Counted from the first letter of the stretch, positions 1-7,877 are shown. The stretch: 14,523 nucleotides of DNA from Desulfovibrio sp. UBA2564 (GCA_002340305.1 DDLU01000212.1:1-14523); one strand, 5' to 3'. Notes: generated by a model not told the origin, from the sequence alone. Numbers and translations: made by a program.

Positions 1-3
1 TGC

Positions 4-39
4 AAAAGGGTTTAAGAATCCCAAAACCTTTTATTTGGG
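4..39. other. Possible second hairpin(s) next to the terminator
   Basis: Two mutually exclusive short stems can form here: AAAAGG (4-9) with CCTTTT (27-32), and CCCAAA (20-25) with TTTGGG (34-39, perfect 6 bp). They lie just beyond the strong hairpin at 57-94. They may be part of the terminator of a gene ending left of the window. Their function is not shown. Confidence 0.25.
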
Positions 40-56
40 CTTCACTGACTAAAAAT

Positions 57-94
57 AAAAAAAACGACCTGCTTTAAAGCAAGTCGTTTTTTTT
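57..94 (-). terminator. Rho-independent terminator of the YkgJ-like gene, probably bidirectional
   Basis: A long hairpin: eight A (57-64) pair with eight T (87-94), CGAC pairs with GTCG, and the upper stem TGCTT pairs with AAGCA across one C/A mismatch (69/82). Read on the minus strand, the stem ends in a T-run that overlaps the stop codon at 93-95. The A-run and T-run flank both sides, so it could also stop plus-strand transcription entering from the left. Confidence 0.85.
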
Positions 95-851
95 ACATCT
101 GTCCGTTTAATTTTTCGCCTGAAAGCCAGCGAGAGTAGGTCCCTTCGAAGTCGGTCATGATCTGGGCCATGAGCGGCATGAAGGAACAGATATTCCCATC
201 AATTCCGAATCCTGCCAGATAGGCGGCCTGTCCGGCATAGATCAGATCCTTCTGGACCATAATCAATGAATTTTGGGGCACGGTAATTTTATTCTTTGAA
301 TCGAAACTTTTCTTGCAGGCCTGCACTTCGGTGGAAATCCAGTTCCGGGCCAATACGGGACGCACTTCGTAGATGGAACACTTACCATCGTTAAGAAACG
401 GGCAGGCCTGAAAATAATTTTTGGCAAATTCTTCAAGAGTTATTGATTCCAGATCGGCAGCAATTTCAAGACACTGCTCTGCCAGTGCTGTAAATTTATC
501 TGCATCGCGGGTGGTGGCAAGGTGCAGGCCGATATTGAAACCTTCCTGCGGGGTCACGGTAATGTGCGAGGAGCAACAATAGGAGCATCCGGGGACGCAA
601 GCGATTTTGAAATTTGAATCAAAGGATTGAACCTGACCTAAGATGGCATTGTAGTTAGCCTCGAATAGCGAGATCCCTTTCCGGGCCAGCGATGCGGGAA
701 ACATCTGATCTTCCGGGCTGACTGAAGCGGAATCGGCACAAACCGCAAGGCTCATGTCCCGCAATAACTTTTGCATCTCCGGGTGCGCTTCGAATAAGGG
801 ATACACATTGCCCAGAATGGAATCGATAATTTCGTCAAGACTTTTAGTCAT
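93..851 (-). CDS. YkgJ-type cysteine-cluster (putative zinc/iron-chelating) protein
   Basis: Protein of 252 residues. The start is the ATG at 851 because AGGAG stands just upstream; the frame stays open to 983, but that extension reads like non-coding sequence. The core is C85-x3-C89-x2-C92-C93, then C150, C158 and the stretch KCSIYEVRP, the signature of the YkgJ/UPF0153 family of presumed metal-binding proteins. No signal peptide or membrane segment is visible, so it is probably cytoplasmic. One odd point: the usual family ending RPxxCR reads RPVLAR here, so the expected last cysteine is Ala168; C179 and C222 lie further on. Biochemical function is unknown for the family in general. The gene stands alone, with no other minus-strand gene close upstream. 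The family call is secure; the metal and the role are not. Confidence 0.8.
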   Translation of the reverse strand: MTKSLDEIIDSILGNVYPLFEAHPEMQKLLRDMSLAVCADSASVSPEDQMFPASLARKGISLFEANYNAILGQVQSFDSNFKIACVPGCSYCCSSHITVTPQEGFNIGLHLATTRDADKFTALAEQCLEIAADLESITLEEFAKNYFQACPFLNDGKCSIYEVRPVLARNWISTEVQACKKSFDSKNKITVPQNSLIMVQKDLIYAGQAAYLAGFGIDGNICSFMPLMAQIMTDFEGTYSRWLSGEKLNGQM

Positions 852-1096
852 CAATCTCTCCTGAAAATTTTGCATACCCCCCTCAATGGCGAGAGTCATG
901 CTGCCACGATGGCTGAATCCTGCAATCCTGCCTGCTCTGCACCCGAAACCTAATCCGCCCGCATTGTGCAGGATAACAGCCACGAAAACAAGCAGCCGGT
1001 GTATGTCCTATTCGCCCACTCTACCGGGCCTCAACCATGCTCCTTAGCAATCAGTGGTCAGCCGGTTGTATTTCATGGCTGGAAGTAAAAACATAT

Positions 1097-1117
1097 TTAC
1101 AGTTCAAAATACTGTAA
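1097..1117. promoter_or_regulatory. 7-7-7 inverted repeat, operator-like
   Basis: TTACAGT (1097-1103) and ACTGTAA (1111-1117) are perfect reverse complements separated by seven bases (TCAAAAT). The 21-bp symmetric layout suits a dimeric DNA-binding protein better than a terminator, because no T-run follows on either strand. It lies about 245 bases upstream of the YkgJ-like start. The regulator is unknown. Confidence 0.35.
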
Positions 1118-1224
1118 TTATTCCCTAATCCGTGTGTGAACCGAAAAGAACTCCTGCATATAAAAACAGCTTGAACAGCACCTAAATAAAATGACCTTTG
1201 TACAAATAGGGGAGAGGCTGGCAA

Positions 1225-1464
1225 TTGCTCAACCTCGGACTTTCACAACTTTCCAAAATGGACGGGGGTTACAGTCTTAGCGGACCGCTACTTAGGCTGG
1301 CTCAGCCGTTTTATGAACACAAAGAAAAGTTATATCCGCTCAAAGGAAATTACAGGCACAAATCTAAATTCTGCGGGACAGGGAGAAAAGTCTATGTAGC
1401 AAGCAATGCAGGATGGTTCAGAACAATAATAGCAACGGCCACCGCTTGCGGCCTTGAGGTATAG
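1225..1464 (+). CDS. Doubtful small hypothetical ORF
   Basis: An open frame of 79 codons starting with TTG, with a purine-rich GGGGAGAGG about eight bases upstream that could serve as a ribosome-binding site. The translation has no motif, signal peptide or membrane segment I recognise. It lies in an otherwise empty region, facing the HPt gene. The non-ATG start and featureless product make a chance ORF at least as likely as a gene; a decayed gene is another possibility. Confidence 0.15.
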   Translation: MLNLGLSQLSKMDGGYSLSGPLLRLAQPFYEHKEKLYPLKGNYRHKSKFCGTGRKVYVASNAGWFRTIIATATACGLEV

Positions 1465-1491
1465 CGAAAAAACAGCAGTACCCAATACAGA

Positions 1492-1809
1492 CTAGCTGAC
1501 CTGAATTTTCAACTCATCAAGATAAAAGCGGTACTTTTTCACCAATGGAGTAAGGGCTTCTTCCATACCCAGCTTGGAAACATCATGTATAGCCATGCCC
1601 AGACGCGAAAGAGGATCAAGGCAGAAGTTGGCGGCAGCACCCTTCAGGCTATGCCCCAAACGGCCAACTTCTTTCAGGTCTCCGGCTTCAAGGCTGTTTT
1701 CCATCTGTTGCAGTTCGTCAAACTGATGGATGACAAAATGCGGGATCAATTCTCTAAGATCGTCATTAATAACGAAGAGTTCTTGTCCAGCGTTTTCTCC
1801 AGCTATCAT
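1492..1809 (-). CDS. HPt (histidine phosphotransfer) domain protein
   Basis: Protein of 105 residues, essentially one HPt domain. The signature GRLGHSLKGAAANF places the phosphorylatable histidine at His53, followed by the usual Lys and Gly and a conserved LSRLG helix. Such proteins carry a phosphoryl group from the receiver domain of a hybrid kinase to a separate response regulator. The gene starts three bases after the stop codon of the hybrid kinase, and its ribosome-binding site (CTGGAG) lies inside the end of that gene, so the two are almost certainly co-transcribed and translationally linked. This supports His288 - receiver Asp - His53 as the relay order. The final response regulator is not in the window. 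Confidence 0.9.
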   Translation of the reverse strand: MIAGENAGQELFVINDDLRELIPHFVIHQFDELQQMENSLEAGDLKEVGRLGHSLKGAAANFCLDPLSRLGMAIHDVSKLGMEEALTPLVKKYRFYLDELKIQVS

Positions 1810-1812
1810 TTT

Positions 1813-4182
1813 TTACTCCAGAATAGTAATATCTTCAGGGAGATCTCCTTTTACGGCAACAGCCGCTACAGTAGATCTGATGGTGTCCCATTTAACCGGC
1901 TTGGATATAAATCCATCACAACCGGCCTTTGCAGAATCCCTGCGGTTGGAACTATAGGCTCTTGCGGCAAGAGCCACAATCATTGATTTTCGCCTATCGC
2001 TGCCCAACTCAAATTCACGCATTCTCTTAACAGCCGCAATCCCATCCATGACAGGCAATTCCAAGTCCATTAAAACAAGGTCATAGCTATTATCACTGAA
2101 AAGCTGCACAGCCTGTAATCCGTCAACCGCAACCGTGATATCAGCACCGGTATCAAGGATAAAAAGCTCAAGAATTTTACGATGGTCTTCATTATCCTCC
2201 ACCAGAAGGATATTTAAACCCTGCCCTGCCCGATATCTGTCCTTTGAAGCATCATCAACAGATGCCAGACAACGTATCAAATCCGCATCGAACACAGGCT
2301 TGATCAAGGTATAATCTGCTCCGGTCATACGGGCATTCTGCCTGTCCTCTTCCGCACATCCGGCAGAAAACATCATCGCCACGCGACCGGGAAGCAATCC
2401 TTTCTGCTGCGCTTTTGAAAGGAAGTCAACCCCCTGCATTTCAGGCATATCACTGTCTGCAAGCAGTAAATCATAAGGTTTTCCGCGCTCCGCTGCCCCT
2501 TCAAGATACTGCAATCCTTCAGGTCCGTCAGCAGCCATGACCGCATCTATTCCAAAGGATTCCATCCGACGGGCCAAAACTTCGCGCACGGTATGGTTAT
2601 CATCAACTAGCAGCACCCGTGTTCCAGAAAAATCAGCAACGCTGTGCTCAGGTTCGTAAACAGATTTTTTGAATGGAATGGAAAAGTAAAAAATACTTCC
2701 TTTACCGCTTTCACTCTCAAAACGGATGTCGCCATCCATAAGGGCAGCCAGGCGGGAAGCACGGGCAAGCCCCAAGCCTACACCGCCGTATTCGCGAACA
2801 GTAGTCCCGTCGCCCTGCACAAAACTCTCGAAAATACTTTCCTGCCGTCCTTCTGGAATACCGATACCGGTATCACGGACAGTAAAGAGCAAGCGCTCAA
2901 AATTTTCACCGGATTCTTCAATACCCAGGCTTACTTCAACCTCACCGCTGGAGGTGAACTTGACGGCATTTGATACTATGTTCAGCAAAATCTGGCGCAC
3001 ACGCACCGGATCACCGACCACTTGTGCCGGAACCCCCTGCTGCACATCACAAATAACTTCGATATCTCTGGCATGGGCTGAATGAGCTACGCTTTTGCAG
3101 ACGCTCTGGACATCACGGGAAGGATCAAATGGCACAGGAACCAATTCAATCTGTCCGGATTCAATCTGCACGAAATCAAGAATATCATTAATAATTTTAA
3201 GCAGCATCTCTCCTGAGCCACGAAAAATTTCAACATATCCCATCTGTTCCGGGTCAAGTTCAGTCCCAAGCAGCAAATCCCCCATACCAAGAATTGCATT
3301 CATGGGAGTCCTGATTTCATGACTGATCATCGCCAAGAACTGACTCTTGAATCGGCTGGAATTTTCTGCCTTATCTTTTGATTTTTCCAACTCGCGAACA
3401 GTAAAAGAGAACTCTTCTAAAGCGGCCTTTAATTCTTTCCCGGATTTACGCCGACCTTCAAGCTCATCACGAAGTTTACGGTTTACTTCACTGAGTTCCT
3501 CAGTTCGATCAACAACTCTTTGGTCCATTTCGGCCTGAACACAATCTAACTTAGCTAAAATTTGTTCAAACGAGCTACTAAGACTACCGATTTCGTCAAG
3601 TCTCTCCACTCCGGTAAAAATAACGTCCTCGCCCTGTTCTGCTCTTTCGGCCTGTCCGGCAAGCTTTACCAACGGAGAAAGGACCGCTCTACCGATAAAC
3701 AGGCGTAAGCAAAGTCCGCCCAAAAGCGTAGCCCCCAAAAGCATGGGCAATATATAAGTTACGGCAAATGAAATATCGTCAGCAAAATTCTGATTCAGAA
3801 TTCCGACACGGACATATCCAAGATATTCTCCATCTTTAAGTATCCGCCGCTCAACATAAAGAACCTGTTCCTGTGTCACCTCTTCCTGAAAACGGGTAAA
3901 AAGGGAGCCTGTATGACTGAACACAGCACAGGAAACAACTTCATTATCTTCACAAACATTTCTGGCTAACTCTTCAAGCTTCAAATTTTGAAAATTCAAA
4001 ATTGCCTCGCTGCTTGAGTAAGCGACTAAAGAAGCGACCAAATTCCCTTTGGATTCAGTGAAGCTTTTAACTCTGTCCTGGTAAAGTTCATTGAAAAAGC
4101 AACCAAGCGGCAACAATATTGCCGCAAGCACACCCACAATTCCCAAAGTTATTCTGCGCCTGAGCTTTGAAGAAATAGCCAT
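1813..4182 (-). CDS. Membrane hybrid sensor histidine kinase with two receiver domains
   Basis: Protein of 789 residues. Order: membrane helix about 11-30; extracytoplasmic sensor about 35-135, CHASE8-like by eye; second membrane helix about 138-163; HAMP about 164-215; coiled coil 216-275; HisKA with phosphorylated His288 in ISHEIRTP; ATPase domain with N-box Asn401, DTGIGIP (437-443) and GVGLGLA (467-473); receiver 1 about 522-640 (D527/D528, Asp576, Ser606, Lys628); receiver 2 about 657-775 (E662/D663, Asp706, Lys761). In receiver 2 the conserved Thr/Ser of the VALTA motif is Ala739, so switching may be altered. The start ATG follows GGGA by a few bases and lies 14 bases after the binding-protein remnant; the HPt gene follows directly. 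The kinase acts at the inner membrane; its signal is unknown. The remnant suggests it once read a periplasmic binding protein. Confidence 0.92.
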   Translation of the reverse strand: MAISSKLRRRITLGIVGVLAAILLPLGCFFNELYQDRVKSFTESKGNLVASLVAYSSSEAILNFQNLKLEELARNVCEDNEVVSCAVFSHTGSLFTRFQEEVTQEQVLYVERRILKDGEYLGYVRVGILNQNFADDISFAVTYILPMLLGATLLGGLCLRLFIGRAVLSPLVKLAGQAERAEQGEDVIFTGVERLDEIGSLSSSFEQILAKLDCVQAEMDQRVVDRTEELSEVNRKLRDELEGRRKSGKELKAALEEFSFTVRELEKSKDKAENSSRFKSQFLAMISHEIRTPMNAILGMGDLLLGTELDPEQMGYVEIFRGSGEMLLKIINDILDFVQIESGQIELVPVPFDPSRDVQSVCKSVAHSAHARDIEVICDVQQGVPAQVVGDPVRVRQILLNIVSNAVKFTSSGEVEVSLGIEESGENFERLLFTVRDTGIGIPEGRQESIFESFVQGDGTTVREYGGVGLGLARASRLAALMDGDIRFESESGKGSIFYFSIPFKKSVYEPEHSVADFSGTRVLLVDDNHTVREVLARRMESFGIDAVMAADGPEGLQYLEGAAERGKPYDLLLADSDMPEMQGVDFLSKAQQKGLLPGRVAMMFSAGCAEEDRQNARMTGADYTLIKPVFDADLIRCLASVDDASKDRYRAGQGLNILLVEDNEDHRKILELFILDTGADITVAVDGLQAVQLFSDNSYDLVLMDLELPVMDGIAAVKRMREFELGSDRRKSMIVALAARAYSSNRRDSAKAGCDGFISKPVKWDTIRSTVAAVAVKGDLPEDITILE

Positions 4183-4196
4183 TAAAAATTCCCGAT

Positions 4197-4388
4197 TTAT
4201 TCAACTGACGGTTTCAACTTAATTTTTCCTGAACTAAGATCCCGCTCCATTTTATCAATCTTCTTCAGAACAGCAGGTGAAACCAAGTGTTTGCTGTATT
4301 TCATTTCGGTAAGCCCGACAGACAGAAACTATCCCGAATGCAAGAACAGGAAAAGGGTCAAAATGATATATGAATTTTCCCTGCTCAT
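4197..4388 (-). pseudogene. Remnant of a BMP-type periplasmic substrate-binding protein gene
   Basis: A single frame of 64 codons between hydF and the kinase, interrupted by one TAG at codon 20. Codons 1-19 (from the ATG at 4388, 21 bases after hydF) read like the start of a secreted protein: a hydrophobic run LTLFLFL followed by HSG. Codons 21-63 begin SVGLTEMKYSKHLVSP and end in a helix VLKKIDKMERDL followed by SGKIKL. This resembles the C-terminus of BMP/Med-family binding proteins (typically a VGLTDFKY-like strand, then a helix and a GxIK end). I infer that the middle of a gene of roughly 300 codons was deleted, joining both ends. The 3' part could still be read from the ATG at 4304 as 35 residues, but that would not fold as a binding domain. 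The assignment was made from memory of the family. Confidence 0.55.
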
Positions 4389-4409
4389 AAAAATTAAATC
4401 CTGCTGAAT

Positions 4410-5918
4410 TTAAGCCTCAGTATTCTCATCGGGATCGAGAAGGCCTCCAAGGTCAGCCCCCAGAACTCTTCCGGGCCATTTGTAAAAACAATAGCCGTGT
4501 TCCTCTACAGATTTTCTTATCTTCTGCTGACCACCACGGGCAAACGGTAATGAGGCAAAGCCAATCTGTTCTTTAGTCACCTCAATGTCCCCAAAGAGAT
4601 ACATAAGGTTAAACGGAACGGCTTTTTCAGGATGAATTTCCGCCGGAACAACCAAATGCATTGCCTGCGAATTGCTACCCCTAAAAACATTTATTTTTCC
4701 GGTCAGTTCCTTACGTTCTTCGGCCTCATCCTTAAAAAACGGTTCGGTAAGACGTTTTAAGGTTCCATCAACCTTGGCAACGGCAAGTCCGTAGTTGGTG
4801 ATGGGAACATGCTGCCGGTCACAATCCCTGATTCTGCGCAGCATATCCGCCCTTTCCTGCATGCAGGCTCCGCAATGGACCACGAGTTTATACTCCGCCA
4901 AATCCAGGGGAAGCCCACATCCTGTTTTTGATTCAAAAATAATTTCGCGTCTGGTATACCCGGCAATCCTTGCAGGGATCATCTCCTTGCCGAGATCCTC
5001 GGCCTTGGGATGATGCGGACAGGCTTCAACTATCAAAACCTTGTCTCCGTCTTGCAGATTGTCGATAGCGTTTGCCCCCTGAACAAGCTGCTCAAGATTA
5101 CCTTTATGACGCGCGAAAAGGATAGGAAAAGTAGTCAGGGAGACATCACGCGGAATAATGTCGATAGTTTTTTTGATTGGTTCGGAATCAGCGATAACCA
5201 AAGCCGGACGACGCTTATGGCCCGAAATAGTCTGGTAAAGCTCCCCTTCCTTGACAATAACCGCAATGCCCCCGGCATCAAGAATTTCACGAATTACCTG
5301 CGACTTGGGTAATCCCAATCTTCCCTTAGGCGAAACCGGATCTTCGGAAACTACGCAGACAACAAAATCTCCGCGCCCCATAAGGTCACGAGCCAAAACC
5401 GGGTCAAGCATATTCTCTTCCGGCGCAAGGGCCATGATGGATTTCTTCAGCCGCTCAATACCACGCCCGTCAACTGTTGAAGTGGCGACAAAACGCACAC
5501 CGCGTGAACCGCAGAATTCCATATCTGCAAGGCTGGGCCTTCTGATATCGGCCTTATTGAAAACCATTACGCAGGGGATACCGCGATCCCGTAACAGATT
5601 GGTCAATTCGCGTTCTTCATCAAGAATACCGGAATTGTCTGTAACAATGACCGCCACATCTACACTGTAGAGAGCATCTTTAATGGCTTTGGCTTGATCA
5701 TCCCCCGGAACATGGGCATCGGTATCGTAAATTGTCACCGGACCAAGCGGATGAATTTCAGCTCTGGTCAGGGGATACATTTCATCTTCACTGGCAACAG
5801 GACTTACTTCATCACTTTCAATTCCTGAAAGAGCGCGTATTATTGAAGACTTACCAACGTTACTCCTTCCGGCAATAGCGATGGCAAGCTTGGAATCGCT
5901 TTCAATCTCAGCACTCAT
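4410..5918 (-). CDS. hydF: HydF-type [FeFe]-hydrogenase maturation GTPase, divergent and C-terminally extended
   Basis: Protein of 502 residues; HydF is usually about 400. HydF is the scaffold on which the 2Fe subcluster of the H-cluster is assembled before transfer to the hydrogenase. N-terminal GTPase domain: P-loop GRSNVGKSS (17-25) and NKAD (121-124). The switch motifs are unusual: the GTTTDP-like G2 region reads VASEDEMYP (41-49), and the G3 DTAG reads DTDA (65-68). The C-terminal cluster ligands are intact: C300-P-H302, then H348-C349-x2-C352, matching the family's CxH...HCxxC pattern. Residues from about 396 to 502 form an extra region I do not recognise. GGAGGT stands six bases before the ATG. 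No hydE, hydG or hydrogenase gene is in the window. The family call is firm; GTPase activity is uncertain. Confidence 0.87.
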   Translation of the reverse strand: MSAEIESDSKLAIAIAGRSNVGKSSIIRALSGIESDEVSPVASEDEMYPLTRAEIHPLGPVTIYDTDAHVPGDDQAKAIKDALYSVDVAVIVTDNSGILDEERELTNLLRDRGIPCVMVFNKADIRRPSLADMEFCGSRGVRFVATSTVDGRGIERLKKSIMALAPEENMLDPVLARDLMGRGDFVVCVVSEDPVSPKGRLGLPKSQVIREILDAGGIAVIVKEGELYQTISGHKRRPALVIADSEPIKKTIDIIPRDVSLTTFPILFARHKGNLEQLVQGANAIDNLQDGDKVLIVEACPHHPKAEDLGKEMIPARIAGYTRREIIFESKTGCGLPLDLAEYKLVVHCGACMQERADMLRRIRDCDRQHVPITNYGLAVAKVDGTLKRLTEPFFKDEAEERKELTGKINVFRGSNSQAMHLVVPAEIHPEKAVPFNLMYLFGDIEVTKEQIGFASLPFARGGQQKIRKSVEEHGYCFYKWPGRVLGADLGGLLDPDENTEA

Positions 5919-6066
5919 TCTTCTACCTCCGATTCATGTCACTGACTGGCAAGACAACTTCTGCATGAGTGAGTATTATCATTTGTTCAATAAATAGCAC
6001 TTTTTAAAAAACCTTTCATCCAAATTATACCGGCCAGAATTCTAGGCCGAAACACATCAGCGAATG
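5919..6066 (-). promoter_or_regulatory. Upstream region of hydF
   Basis: It holds the strong ribosome-binding site GGAGGT just before the hydF start and an AT-rich stretch with GATAAT-like sequence near 5976-5981, but no convincing -35 partner at the right distance and no sigma-54 site (GG and GC are not at the required spacing). A hairpin CGGCC...GGCCG (6031-6049) with a nine-base loop lies between this region and the glnS terminator; its role is unknown. Confidence 0.3.
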
Positions 6067-6067
6067 C

Positions 6068-6099
6068 AAAAAAAATGCGGGACCCCTAAGGACCCCGCA
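6068..6099 (-). terminator. Rho-independent terminator of glnS
   Basis: TGCGGG (6076-6081) pairs with CCCGCA (6094-6099), with two further G-C pairs above a small internal loop. On the minus strand the stem is followed directly by eight T (the A-run 6068-6075). It lies about 30 bases after the glnS stop codon and separates glnS from hydF. Confidence 0.85.
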
Positions 6100-6130
6100 A
6101 AATATTACCTACACCCGCAAGGGGACAGTA

Positions 6131-7825
6131 TTACTTTTTCTGGTTCTTGGCAATTTTCTTCCAAGAGTCACGCAAGGTGACAGTTCTGTTGAAAACAGGC
6201 TTTTCAGGAGTGGAATCCGGATCGGCACAAAAATAACCGATTCTTTCAAACTGGCAACGGTAACCGGGCTCAACATTCTTAAGGGAACGCTCCACATAAG
6301 CAGTACGAATTTCAAGAGAATCAGGATTGATATGATCTTTGAAGTCGGAACCGTCCTTGTTGCTCATGGGGTTCTCTTTGGTGAATAGGTGATTGTAGAG
6401 GCGTACCTCGGCTTCAACTGCATGATCCACGGAAACCCAGTGGATGGTGCCTTTAACCTTACGTCCGTCATCGGACCAGCCACCGCGGGTAGCGGGATCG
6501 TAGGTGCAGCGGAGTTCAACAACTTCACCATTCTCATCTTTGATCACACCGGTACAGGTTACATAGTACGCTGCACGCAGACGGACTTCACGACCAACGG
6601 AAAGTCTGAAGAATTTCTTGGGTGCATCTTCCATGAAGTCATCACGTTCAATGTACAAAGTCTTGGAGAAGGGAACCTTACGGCTTCCTGCGTTCTCATC
6701 TTCAGGGTTGTTCTGAACTTCAAACTCTTCAACCTGACCTTCGGGGTAGTTATCAATGACCAGTTTAATGGGATTGACTACACCCATGACACGGTTGGAA
6801 TGTGCGTTAAGATCTTCGCGTACGGAAAACTCAAGCAATGCGAAGTCAACCATGTTAGCCGCTTTGGCAACACCGATGCGTTCGCAGAAATTGCGGATGG
6901 ATGCCGGGGAGTAACCACGGCGGCGCATACCGGAAATTGTCGGCATGCGGGGGTCATCCCAACCGGAAACGTGACCTTCTTCAACCAGCTGGATTAAACG
7001 ACGCTTACTCATCACAGTGTAGCTGAGATTGAGTCTTGCGAATTCAATCTGCTGCGGACGGTAAACTCCGAGGGTCTCGAGAGTCCAGTCGTACAGGGCG
7101 CGGTTGTTCTCGAATTCGAGAGTACAGATGGAATGGGTGATCTTTTCCAGAGAATCAGAAAGACAATGAGTGAAATCGTACATAGGGTAGATGCACCACT
7201 TGTCTCCGGTACGGTGGTGATGAGCCTTACGGATGCGGTAAATGGTGGGGTCACGCAGGATGACATTGGGAGAAGCCATGTCAATCTTGGCGCGAAGCAC
7301 ATGTTCACCTTCGTTGAATTCACCGTTTTTCATGCACTCGAAAAGGTCGAGATTTTCCTCGATGGAACGGTCACGGTGGGGGCTGTTCTTACCCGGCTCA
7401 GTAAGAGAACCGCGATATTCGCGAATCTCTTCAGCACTGAGGCTGTCTACATATGCTTTGCCGGCTTTAATCAGCTGAACAGCAAATTCATAGAGTTTAT
7501 CAAAGTAGTCAGAGGAATAGTGCAGTCTGTCTTCCCAATCAAAACCGAGCCAACGGACATCCTTTTCAATAGATTCTACATATTCTGTGTCTTCCTTGAC
7601 CGGGTTTGTGTCATCAAAACGCAGATTGCAGGTCCCGTTGTAATCCCCTGCAAGACCGAAGTTCAGGCAGATGGATTTGGCATGTCCGATATGCAGATAA
7701 CCGTTAGGCTCAGGAGGAAAACGGGTTGCCACCCTTCCTTCATATTTTCCGGTTTCATTGTCTTTATCAATAATCGCGGTAATAAAATTCTTACCTACAT
7801 TGGATTCAGCTTTATTATCTGACAT
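6131..7825 (-). CDS. glnS: Glutaminyl-tRNA synthetase
   Basis: Protein of 564 residues, the normal length for bacterial GlnRS. It attaches glutamine to tRNA(Gln) using ATP, in the cytoplasm. Class I signatures are present: PPEPNGYLHIGHAKS with HIGH at 45-48, and the KMSKS-type loop VMSKRR at 271-276. The GlnRS-specific start of the catalytic fold (TRFPPEPNG) separates it from bacterial glutamyl-tRNA synthetases. The C-terminal half carries the anticodon-binding beta-barrels (about 340-550) and ends in a lysine-rich tail. AAGGA lies about nine bases before the ATG. It is a single-gene unit with its own terminator, divergent from the CheX gene. Nothing suggests damage. Confidence 0.97.
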   Translation of the reverse strand: MSDNKAESNVGKNFITAIIDKDNETGKYEGRVATRFPPEPNGYLHIGHAKSICLNFGLAGDYNGTCNLRFDDTNPVKEDTEYVESIEKDVRWLGFDWEDRLHYSSDYFDKLYEFAVQLIKAGKAYVDSLSAEEIREYRGSLTEPGKNSPHRDRSIEENLDLFECMKNGEFNEGEHVLRAKIDMASPNVILRDPTIYRIRKAHHHRTGDKWCIYPMYDFTHCLSDSLEKITHSICTLEFENNRALYDWTLETLGVYRPQQIEFARLNLSYTVMSKRRLIQLVEEGHVSGWDDPRMPTISGMRRRGYSPASIRNFCERIGVAKAANMVDFALLEFSVREDLNAHSNRVMGVVNPIKLVIDNYPEGQVEEFEVQNNPEDENAGSRKVPFSKTLYIERDDFMEDAPKKFFRLSVGREVRLRAAYYVTCTGVIKDENGEVVELRCTYDPATRGGWSDDGRKVKGTIHWVSVDHAVEAEVRLYNHLFTKENPMSNKDGSDFKDHINPDSLEIRTAYVERSLKNVEPGYRCQFERIGYFCADPDSTPEKPVFNRTVTLRDSWKKIAKNQKK

Positions 7826-7859
7826 TTATCTATATCCTTATTTTTATTTCTTGAGCCGT

Positions 7860-7877
7860 CCGGTCAGATTTTACCGG
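7860..7877 (-). other. Small hairpin in the probable glnS leader
   Basis: CCGGT (7860-7864) and ACCGG (7873-7877) are perfect complements around an eight-base loop, 35 bases upstream of the glnS start. No T-run follows on the minus strand, so it is not a terminator. It could be an mRNA leader structure or chance. Confidence 0.2.

Larger units (their letters stand above)
852..1491. other. 640-base region without a convincing gene
   Basis: Between the YkgJ-like gene and the HPt gene I find no tRNA, no recognisable riboswitch and no insertion-sequence end. It holds the upstream region of the YkgJ-like gene, a dyad at 1097-1117 and one doubtful small plus-strand ORF (1225-1464). No clear terminator follows the HPt gene on the minus strand, although a short T-run occurs about 20 bases after its stop codon. 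Confidence 0.5.

Noticed and set aside
852..983. N-terminal extension of the YkgJ-like protein to 983
   Set aside because: A good AGGAG precedes the internal ATG at 851, and the extension does not resemble the family.
1192..1470. Possible structured RNA (tmRNA-like GACGGGGGTTA near 1261)
   Set aside because: No tRNA-like ends, no tag-peptide frame and no matching 3' acceptor stem; the resemblance is a short G-rich stretch only.
5940..5965. Possible sigma-54 promoter near hydF
   Set aside because: TGGC and TCTGC are present on the plus strand, but the GG-to-GC distance is 13 rather than 10 bases and the orientation is wrong for hydF.
7133..7822. 229-codon open frame antisense to glnS
   Set aside because: It lies wholly inside the certain glnS gene and has no recognisable domain.
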